This document shows positions 6,546-11,423 of a DNA stretch of 11,423 nucleotides, in pieces. Position 1 is the first letter of the stretch; every line of letters starts with the position of its first letter. The position numbers and the translations under genes are program-made. The notes beneath the pieces are model-generated. The model was not told the DNA's origin. It saw nothing but the letters and a program-made list of their open reading frames with translations, and did no database searches. The stretch comes from Minisyncoccota bacterium (GTDB taxonomy: Bacteria > Patescibacteriota > Microgenomatia > UBA1400 > PJMF01): NCBI GenBank assembly GCA_014728425.1, contig WJLO01000114.1, forward strand, positions 1 to 11,423, in the 5' to 3' direction.

Positions 6546-6566
6546 TTATATAATATATATTATAAT
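6546..6566. promoter_or_regulatory. Bidirectional AT-rich promoter core
   Basis: A perfect 16-bp palindrome, TATAATATATATTATA, occupies 6549-6564. It supplies TATAAT -10 matches on both strands: plus at 6549-6554 and 6561-6566, minus at 6559-6564. It lies just upstream of dnaG (minus) and of the structured leader before the MazG-like gene (plus). No convincing -35 boxes are seen, so which match is used is unknown. Confidence 0.5.
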
Positions 6567-6570
6567 CTCG

Positions 6571-6680
6571 ATTTGCTAATAATCTCTTGCAGTCAACTAA
6601 CTCAAGATTGATGTTAGAACCGAGATTAGTGTAGAGTTAGCTTAACAAGAGCTTGTTGACTAATTCTAACATCTTTTTCG
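6571..6680 (+). ncRNA. Candidate structured leader RNA or small RNA
   Basis: About 110 nt, beginning after a plus-strand TATAAT and ending at a terminator-like hairpin. It contains several perfect complementary segments: AGTCAAC (6591-6597) with GTTGACT (6655-6661), CTAACTC (6597-6603) with GAGTTAG (6634-6640), CTCTTG (6584-6589) with CAAGAG (6646-6651), and TAATCTC (6580-6586) with GAGATTA (6622-6628). Several pairs cross or exclude the terminator stem, as in an attenuator. No known riboswitch class was recognised. It could be an attenuator for the gene at 6759 or a stand-alone sRNA. Confidence 0.4.
6610..6678 (+). terminator. Rho-independent-like terminator/attenuator hairpin
   Basis: The 10-bp stem GATGTTAGAA (6610-6619) with TTCTAACATC (6664-6673) is followed directly by TTTTT (6674-6678). 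Inside, TTAGT/ACTAA (6626-6630, 6659-6663) and AACAA/TTGTT (6644-6648, 6653-6657) extend the stem, with bulges on the 5' side. The T-run exists only in the plus direction, so it would stop transcripts heading toward the gene at 6759. Confidence 0.5.
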
Positions 6681-6710
6681 GGATTTATTTTATTAAATAT
6701 CGTCATCAGG

Positions 6711-6744
6711 CTGCAAACCTTCAAGCACCTCAAGATTGAAGCAG
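6711..6744 (+). repeat. Hairpin immediately upstream of the MazG-like gene
   Basis: CTGC (6711-6714) pairs with GCAG (6741-6744), and TTCAA (6720-6724) with TTGAA (6736-6740), with a 5-nt bulge and an 11-nt loop. It ends 14 nt before the ATG at 6759. The 11-mer CTCAAGATTGA in its loop and 3' arm repeats 6601-6611 of the upstream structure. Confidence 0.4.
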
Positions 6745-6758
6745 TCTAAAAATTAACT

Positions 6759-7127
6759 ATGAAGAAAAAATCTACTAAAAAAAACAAAAGAAGCAAAAAA
6801 AATCAACTTTATTCCACGCCTTTTAATAGCTATTTTCGTAAACTTGACGAGATTGATAAAGGAGTGCGCTACAGTAAAGAATATGGTTCTATGTTAATTT
6901 TAGGCCTAGTAGAAGAACTTGGTGAAATGGCCAGAGCTTATCTAGCCAAGCACGGTCGCAAAAAATCTAATCTTGCTGCTCAGATGGACGAAACTTATGA
7001 ACAAGAACTTGGCGATATTTTAGTAGTTATCTTACGCTTTGCTCGGATTAAAAAAATTAATCTACACGAGCGCATTATGTACTCCTTAAACAAGATTCAA
7101 AAACGTAAACAACAGCCCAAAAAATAA
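6759..7127 (+). CDS. MazG-like nucleotide pyrophosphohydrolase
   Basis: A 122-residue protein with the all-alpha NTP-PPase signature: EELGE at 52-56 and EQELGD with E83 and D86, the EExxE...ExxD magnesium site. Family members hydrolyse NTPs or dNTPs to NMP and pyrophosphate, often damaged or non-canonical nucleotides; the substrate here is unknown. The ending INLHERIMYSLNKIQKR fits the last helix of the fold. The first about 15 residues and the C-terminus are Lys-rich, which may bind nucleic acid or be disordered tails. There is no Shine-Dalgarno before the ATG, and a TAAAAA lies 6 nt upstream, so initiation may be atypical. A start at a later ATG (residue 45) would lose part of the fold. The gene is co-directional with the methyltransferase 47 bp downstream. 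Confidence 0.85.
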   Translation: MKKKSTKKNKRSKKNQLYSTPFNSYFRKLDEIDKGVRYSKEYGSMLILGLVEELGEMARAYLAKHGRKKSNLAAQMDETYEQELGDILVVILRFARIKKINLHERIMYSLNKIQKRKQQPKK

Positions 7128-7174
7128 AATTCAAGCTGAGTTTGTTACTAGGCTATTAAAGAAGCAAAATTTTT

Positions 7175-7957
7175 ATGCCCAATCAAGCTGACCTCATTAA
7201 AACTGCTTTGGCTTATGAAAAAAAACGTCAACAACTGCTCAAACAAGGCAAGATCAAAGCAGTATTACAAACCTATCAACAACAGCAAGTTTTTTTGCCA
7301 GATAACAATACTGGCCAGTTTTGGGATCAATATTATGCTGATCCCAATCATCAACAAGAGTATCCCATGGAAAGTTGGAAGTTAAACTTAGTAGTTAAAG
7401 AGCTTGATCTTGATAGTAGTTTGCTTAATATCGGAGTTGGTGATGGTAAATTAGAACAACGCCTCATCAATAAACTGCAGCCTGGTCAAAAACTTGATTA
7501 TTGCGGCACTGATTTTACTAAAAAACTCCTTAACCAGCTGAAAAAACGTTTTTCATCACTAAAATTTAAATATCAAAAAAACTTAACCAAATTAAGCTTT
7601 AAAGATCATAGTTTTGATCAAATTGTGGTTTTAGAAGTTTTGGAGCACATCAAGCCAAAACAAACCTTTGCGGTTTTACATGAGCTTTACCGCATCTTAA
7701 CGCCCCAAGGTAAACTGTTGCTAAGCGTGCCAGTTAATGAAGGATTAGCAGCTATGCTGCCAGCCAATCCTAACTCTCATATGCGAATCTATAGCCAAGA
7801 ACTGTTAACTTTTGAACTAGAACAGGCTGGTTTTCAAGTGCAGAAAATCTATCAAGCTAGCGCCTTTGCCAAGTTTTTTTGGCTCAAGCATTATTTAAAT
7901 CAGCTTTTTCAGTTTCGCCAACCCAATAATTTATTAGTTAAAGCTACAAAACTTTAA
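7175..7957 (+). CDS. Class I SAM-dependent methyltransferase
   Basis: A 260-residue protein. The SAM-binding motif I is LLNIGVGDG (83-91), with the acidic ribose-binding residue D113 in YCGTDF. FDQIVVLEVLEHI (148-159) and LYRILTPQGKLLLSVPV (171-187) are typical of the Methyltransf_11 group. Motif I lacks the usual acidic residue before its first glycine (N85 instead of D/E). The substrate cannot be assigned; small molecules, lipids or sugars are all possible. The N-terminal 70 residues are a helical, Gln/Lys-rich extension before the fold. No membrane span is evident. Only a weak AAAGAAG precedes the ATG. Probably co-transcribed with the MazG-like gene; no terminator is seen in the 47-bp gap. 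Confidence 0.88.
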   Translation: MPNQADLIKTALAYEKKRQQLLKQGKIKAVLQTYQQQQVFLPDNNTGQFWDQYYADPNHQQEYPMESWKLNLVVKELDLDSSLLNIGVGDGKLEQRLINKLQPGQKLDYCGTDFTKKLLNQLKKRFSSLKFKYQKNLTKLSFKDHSFDQIVVLEVLEHIKPKQTFAVLHELYRILTPQGKLLLSVPVNEGLAAMLPANPNSHMRIYSQELLTFELEQAGFQVQKIYQASAFAKFFWLKHYLNQLFQFRQPNNLLVKATKL

Positions 7958-8146
7958 GATTAGCAAAACAGACTATAACTTAGATAACCAAATGATTAAA
8001 AATTTTCAACTTCAACGTCAAAAACAGCTGTAAGATTTGTGCCTTTAGTAGAAAAATAATTACAAAAAAACTGCTTTCATGTTATTAGCATTTATTTTAA
8101 CAACCTAGTCAAAAGAACTGTTTTACTTACTCCTTACTTTAACAAG

Positions 8147-8176
8147 TTAAGACCGATACAATATTACAACTATAAA
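8147..8176 (+). promoter_or_regulatory. Weak promoter candidate for the superoxide dismutase gene
   Basis: TTAAGA (8147-8152) and TATAAA (8171-8176) are 18 bp apart; an alternative -10, TACAAT, is at 8157-8162. A small palindrome, TTAACAAGTTAA (8139-8150), overlaps the -35 and could be an operator, but it is short in AT-rich DNA. The 237-bp gap 7958-8194 shows no other clear element. Confidence 0.3.
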
Positions 8177-8194
8177 AAATTTAAGAAAGGCTTT

Positions 8195-8770
8195 ATGAAA
8201 AAGCAAACTTTACCAAAACTTCCTTACTCATATCAGGAGCTTGAGCCTGCAATTTCAGCTCGGATTATGAAACTTCATCATGATAAACATCATGCTGGTT
8301 ATGTAAAAAAAGCTAATGCTGCTCTCAAGCAACTACAAACAGAGCAGCCAAACTATAAGCAGGTGTTAAAAGATTTGAGTTTTAACCTCAATGGCCATAT
8401 TTTACACTCAGTGTTTTGGCAAAACATGAGAGCCTATCAACAAAACAATGCTCCTACACCAACAGTAAAAAAACAGCTGGCCAAAAGCTTTGGCTCGTTT
8501 GCTAATTTTAAACAAAGCTTTAATAAAACAGCCACTAGTGTAGAGGGATCTGGCTGGGGCGCGTTATTAAAAAGCCCAACTGGTGAGCTACAACTAATGC
8601 AACTAGAAAACCACAACAAACTGTTTTTAAATAACTTCAGTTTAGTATTAGTCGTTGATGTTTGGGAACATGCTTACTACCTGGATTATGAAAACAATCG
8701 CGGCCAGTATTTGCAAAACTGGTGGCAAGTAGTTAACTGGGATGATGTGGCCAAAAGATTAGCTGATTAA
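8195..8770 (+). CDS. Superoxide dismutase, Fe/Mn family, archaeal-like type
   Basis: The product is 191 residues, a normal length, with no signal peptide, so it detoxifies superoxide in the cytosol. Metal ligands are complete: H28 in KLHHDKHH, H71 in NGHILHSVFW, and D155 and H159 in DVWEHAYYLDY. The second-sphere position that is usually Gln in bacterial Fe and Mn enzymes is H140, in ENHNKL. Together with FNLNGHILH this resembles SODs of Sulfolobus-type archaea and His-type actinobacterial SODs. Iron or cambialistic use is plausible but cannot be read reliably from sequence. The Shine-Dalgarno AGAAAGG (8184-8190) lies 4 nt before the ATG. It appears to be a single-gene unit with long gaps on both sides. 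Confidence 0.96.
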   Translation: MKKQTLPKLPYSYQELEPAISARIMKLHHDKHHAGYVKKANAALKQLQTEQPNYKQVLKDLSFNLNGHILHSVFWQNMRAYQQNNAPTPTVKKQLAKSFGSFANFKQSFNKTATSVEGSGWGALLKSPTGELQLMQLENHNKLFLNNFSLVLVVDVWEHAYYLDYENNRGQYLQNWWQVVNWDDVAKRLAD

Positions 8771-8839
8771 GATTTCTCTTATTGTTTGTGCAGTAACCAG
8801 CTTTATAAGAAATAGCTTTTCTGCATGATGCTAAAACTG

Positions 8840-8863
8840 TTGCTTTAAAAATTAAAAAAGCAA
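8840..8863 (+). repeat. Weak hairpin downstream of superoxide dismutase
   Basis: TTGCTTT (8840-8846) and AAAGCAA (8857-8863) form a 7-bp stem with a 10-nt A/T loop. No T-run follows on the plus strand, so it is at best a poor terminator. It is the only notable hairpin between this gene and the next. Confidence 0.25.
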
Positions 8864-8890
8864 AAACAATGATTTAAGCAGTTAAAGACC

Positions 8891-8938
8891 TTGACAAATA
8901 GAGTTAATTTAAGCAATGATAGATCTTGTAGATAAAAT
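8891..8938 (+). promoter_or_regulatory. Candidate promoter(s) for the membrane-anchored protein
   Basis: A consensus -35 TTGACA is at 8891-8896; the best -10 at 18 bp is AATGAT (8915-8920), matching 4 of 6. A separate TAAAAT at 8933-8938 ends 9 nt before the ATG and would give a nearly leaderless message. Neither option supplies a Shine-Dalgarno. Confidence 0.4.
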
Positions 8939-8947
8939 ACTAGCAGC

Positions 8948-9448
8948 ATGCTAAAAAAACACAAAATAATTATTGTCATCATAGGCGGCTTCATCAGCTT
9001 AGCAGCTATACTGATTGCCAATCCTTTTTTAAAAAATTCTCAAACAACTGAGCCAGAAAAATCTGTAGTAGTTCCAACTAAAACTAAAGCAGTGGATTCT
9101 CAACAAAAAGCTGAGGTTAACAACCTAACACCCCAACAAGTAGTTCTTAAATTTACCCAAGCCACTTTAGGCACCTTACCCGATGCACAGCTTGATTATG
9201 ACTATGCCAAAACCTTGATGACTGATAACTATGTTCAAGAATTTCAAGATTCAAGTTTTGTACCTTTAGCCTATGGCATTCAACAAGGTCCCGATAAAAT
9301 TGAGTTTGCTAGTGAAGACATCAATGGCAACCAAGCCGAAGTTGTGATGCTTGGTTACTGGGGTGAAGATTTGCAGATGCGCTGGAAATTTGAGTTGGTT
9401 GAAGAGGCTGGAGAGTGGAAGCTTGATTTGATTAATCCTGGCCAGTAG
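8948..9448 (+). CDS. Membrane-anchored extracytoplasmic protein, unknown function
   Basis: A 166-residue protein with a short basic N-terminus (MLKKHK), a hydrophobic segment at about 7-24, a polar linker rich in T/K/Q to about 57, then a globular domain to the C-terminus. There is no lipobox Cys, so a signal anchor is more likely than a lipoprotein. The domain begins LTPQQVVLKFTQATL and ends WKFELVEEAGEWKLDLINPGQ. This alternation, with a C-terminal 'W.F.LV.E.GEWKL' strand pair, resembles small NTF2-like/DUF4878-type extracytoplasmic domains, by general pattern only. No catalytic motif is seen. No Shine-Dalgarno precedes the ATG. It is the last plus-strand gene before a convergent gene. Confidence 0.8.
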   Translation: MLKKHKIIIVIIGGFISLAAILIANPFLKNSQTTEPEKSVVVPTKTKAVDSQQKAEVNNLTPQQVVLKFTQATLGTLPDAQLDYDYAKTLMTDNYVQEFQDSSFVPLAYGIQQGPDKIEFASEDINGNQAEVVMLGYWGEDLQMRWKFELVEEAGEWKLDLINPGQ

Positions 9449-9520
9449 TGGAGTAAAAACAAGTGTCTTTTGATGGCAGATATAAAAAGCTTTGCTCATT
9501 TGGCTAAATATTAATTAAAT

Positions 9521-9682
9521 TTACTTTTTATTTGCATATTTGTGCGCAAAACTTATCTCTTCTTCAATATTATTTTCATCAAATTTCTTAAAGCGGCTAA
9601 AAATCACAGTTCCTGAAATTCCCCGGACCTGTCCGCCGTAGTCGAGCTTCAGCGAGACGAAGGCGGAACACTTGTAACAAAG
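9521..9682 (-). pseudogene. Possible degraded 3' end of a gene
   Basis: The minus frame is open from 9682 to a TAA at 9521-9523 (53 codons) without an ATG. Its last about 32 codons, lying in AT-rich DNA and ending with FAHKYANKK, read like an ordinary protein C-terminus. The preceding part passes through the GC-rich hairpin. I do not recognise the family. It may be the tail of a gene broken by the repeat, or chance. Confidence 0.2.
9632..9667. repeat. GC-rich intergenic inverted repeat
   Basis: TCCGCC (9632-9637) and GGCGGA (9662-9667) form a 6-bp GC-rich stem, and an inner CTTC...GAAG can pair (9647-9650 with 9658-9661). CGGAC and GTCCG (9624-9628, 9631-9635) form a second small palindrome partly sharing the arm. 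The composition differs sharply from the AT-rich surroundings. From memory it resembles GC-rich hairpins dispersed between genes in some Patescibacteria genomes. The rest of the 285-bp gap 9449-9733 shows no gene I can support firmly. Confidence 0.6.
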
Positions 9683-9733
9683 TTAGAACCATTTTCTTGA
9701 GTAAACAAGATTGTAAGGTGGCTGTTAATTTTG

Positions 9734-11423
9734 CTATCTGGTCCTTTTCTTCTTTCCAGTATCAAGCCAACTTCTCAATGCTGCTGCATATTGTTCGTAG
9801 TCAAAATTCAACATGGATTGTAATTGACCACTTGCATCTGGATTATCAATAACTTGTCTCAAAACTCTTGAAACTAACGGAGAGGGATTATCCCCAATTA
9901 TTGATATTGGCCATTTTTCTAAGTAACCAAGTTCACGTTTTTTGTGTTCCTCAAATTTTTCTGGTCCACCCCAATACTTTTGTCTTTCTTGATCGTTTAG
10001 GTCATCATATTCAATAGCATTCATTGATTTTCGAATTGTTTCCTTCAGGATTAATATGTCAGGCTCTGATTCTTCATCTTCATTACCACTCCATTTAACA
10101 CGAATAATGTTTCTATCAACAAAATTTCCCATTAAAGCATCAAATGCTCCTTCTTCTGCAATTTGAGAGTCATAATACTCTCTCACAGCATCTGTTTGAG
10201 ACAAACTACGTCCTTCAGACATTTCTTTTAAACCATCAACCATCAATTTAGAAGCCAAGAGAGAATCACCACTGTGGTTGTTAATTACTAATAAGATTTT
10301 TAATAAACGATCAACTCCATTTTTATATGACATGGTTTGCTCATTATTTTCTGCAATGGCTTGTTCAACATTACCACCATTTCTTATTAGAAGAGCTAGT
10401 GATTCCGTAAAACTTTCATCATATTTTTCATACTCAAATTTTGCTCCTTCTTTTTCAGCTTCCCATCTCGTGCTTTGTCCTAAATCAAAGGCTATAGTAC
10501 GAAGCCTATGGCCTCTTTCATGATCTAATATATGAGTGATATCTTCTGGATTAGAATTTGAATCTAAGAAATAATTACCTCCCGCATTTGCTATTGTTCC
10601 ATCTAAGGCAAAGCTCCAGACAAACTCGTCACCCTTATATGGTTCAAACCACTCTGGAACTTCATATCCTGATTCCTCTAAAGTACTACTAAATTCACCA
10701 AAATCTGCATGATGTTGTTCATATATGTCCCAACCAACTAACTCTCTACATAAGAGGTTTTCTACTAAATTAGCCATAGCATATCTTCTAGTAAAATCAT
10801 TTATGCCATATGTATCCAGACTTCTTATAGACCTACGAATTGCCACTTTACTGACTTTAATTGCATCAACGAAAAAACGATCTTGATCTGTGAGTGGCTG
10901 ATGATTGATTATCTTCTCAACTATTTCTTCACATTTGTGAAACATAGGGGTGTTGTCAAGTCCATATGGCAACCTCACGCCACCATCTTCTCCTCTGAGA
11001 TTTTTTTTTGCACCAGCGACAGTTTTTCCTTTATATGCAATATCCCACAAATCAATTTTTTCTGCCCAATATTTATTGGCTTGAATTTCTGGATATTCTT
11101 CAAGTTGCGATAAAAGGCCTGTTACTGTTTCAAGAACTTCTTTACCGAACAAATTAACAATTGCTTCTTTCAGTTCATCTTCTCCAAGAGTAGCAGCTTC
11201 CCATAGTGAAGTGGCTTTTTCTAGAGTTTCTTTAAACTCACCTTTAGGCTCTTGTGTTTTGGTTTCACTTTTCACATATGCACTTGGATTCCCCCAAGCA
11301 TCTCGACCGATAACATAGCCCTTATCGTCTAATCTTATTTCTTTAACACAAGATATTGGAGTTTGTTTCTTGATACTACCTGAGATTTCTCCCTGATCTG
11401 TAACAATCACTAATCCTTCAGGC
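9734..11423 (-). CDS. Putative zinc metallopeptidase-like protein (5' end outside window)
   Basis: The frame runs from the window edge to a TAG at 9734. A GTG at 11410 could start it, but four further in-frame codons are open to the edge, so the true start probably lies outside; numbering here is from that GTG. I do not recognise the family. The clearest motif is HERGH at 297-301 (10508-10522) in THILDHERGHRLRT, a perfect HExxH zinc-binding helix. FTESLALL at 334-341 offers E336 as a possible third ligand 35 residues later, as in gluzincins. No signal peptide or membrane segment is visible. The protein is acidic and Gln-poor (about 3.4%), unlike its neighbours, which hints at transfer. The C-terminus is basic (KKKRTR). 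HExxH also occurs by chance, so activity is unproven. Confidence 0.75.
   Translation of the reverse strand, partial: PEGLVIVTDQGEISGSIKKQTPISCVKEIRLDDKGYVIGRDAWGNPSAYVKSETKTQEPKGEFKETLEKATSLWEAATLGEDELKEAIVNLFGKEVLETVTGLLSQLEEYPEIQANKYWAEKIDLWDIAYKGKTVAGAKKNLRGEDGGVRLPYGLDNTPMFHKCEEIVEKIINHQPLTDQDRFFVDAIKVSKVAIRRSIRSLDTYGINDFTRRYAMANLVENLLCRELVGWDIYEQHHADFGEFSSTLEESGYEVPEWFEPYKGDEFVWSFALDGTIANAGGNYFLDSNSNPEDITHILDHERGHRLRTIAFDLGQSTRWEAEKEGAKFEYEKYDESFTESLALLIRNGGNVEQAIAENNEQTMSYKNGVDRLLKILLVINNHSGDSLLASKLMVDGLKEMSEGRSLSQTDAVREYYDSQIAEEGAFDALMGNFVDRNIIRVKWSGNEDEESEPDILILKETIRKSMNAIEYDDLNDQERQKYWGGPEKFEEHKKRELGYLEKWPISIIGDNPSPLVSRVLRQVIDNPDASGQLQSMLNFDYEQYAAALRSWLDTGKKKRTR

Noticed and set aside
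6571..6744. tRNA, tmRNA or T-box riboswitch in the divergent leader
   Set aside because: No cloverleaf, no tmRNA tag frame and no T-box consensus could be found; only generic pairings are visible.
8437..8619. Minus-strand open frame antisense to superoxide dismutase
   Set aside because: It is fully inside the SOD gene, whose metal ligands are all conserved.
9266..9499. Minus-strand open frame of 77 codons overlapping the membrane-anchored protein gene
   Set aside because: Most of it is antisense to a better supported plus-strand gene with a clear signal anchor; no ribosome site or motif.
10278..11113. Two plus-strand open frames (10278-10523, 10883-11113) antisense to the HExxH gene
   Set aside because: Both lie inside the long minus-strand frame and look like its complement; no start signals.
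1..11423. CRISPR array, transposase or alternative genetic code (TGA as Gly)
   Set aside because: No spaced direct repeats or transposase motifs were seen, and TGA ends conserved genes such as gdhA and yvcK at the expected places.

Overview
This AT-rich window looks bacterial. It is compatible with a small-genome lineage such as the Candidate Phyla Radiation (Patescibacteria), but no marker in it fixes the phylum. Pointers to that group are compact genes with stop/start overlaps, glutamine-rich proteins (about 12% Gln in DnaG by hand count), a CofD/YvcK-family protein, an archaeal-type superoxide dismutase, and a GC-rich intergenic inverted repeat. TGA ends several genes with conserved C-termini, so the code appears standard.

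Left part (1-6534, all minus strand). In transcription order this holds dnaG primase, then a CsoR/CstR-type repressor, thioredoxin, thioredoxin reductase, glutamate dehydrogenase, an 87-residue orphan protein, a YvcK/CofD-family protein and a nucleotidyltransferase cut by the window edge. The csoR-like gene has a textbook sigma70 promoter whose 17-bp spacer contains a 19-bp CsoR-type operator. The start codon lies 7 nt from the -10 box, so the mRNA is probably leaderless. trxA and trxB follow closely, which suggests a thiol/persulfide- or metal-responsive redox operon that regulates itself. The repressor keeps both sensing cysteines but has Glu where copper-sensing CsoR has His.

Middle (6535-6758). 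This divergent intergenic region has a palindromic TATAAT-rich core. On the plus side it carries a dense set of complementary segments ending in a terminator-like hairpin, then a second hairpin just before the next gene. It could be an attenuator leader or a small RNA.

Right part, plus strand (6759-9448). Four genes: a MazG-like nucleotide pyrophosphohydrolase, a class I methyltransferase, an archaeal-type Fe/Mn superoxide dismutase, and a membrane-anchored extracytoplasmic protein.

Far right (9449-11423). A 285-bp gap contains a GC-rich hairpin and a possible degraded reading frame. Next comes a minus-strand gene, open to the window edge, for a large protein with an HERGH (HExxH) zinc-peptidase-like motif. 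Its low Gln content (about 3.4%) and acidic character differ from the rest of the window and suggest a separate origin. Overall the window joins replication, redox/oxidative-stress defence, nucleotide sanitation and envelope-precursor control, plus one likely accessory gene.
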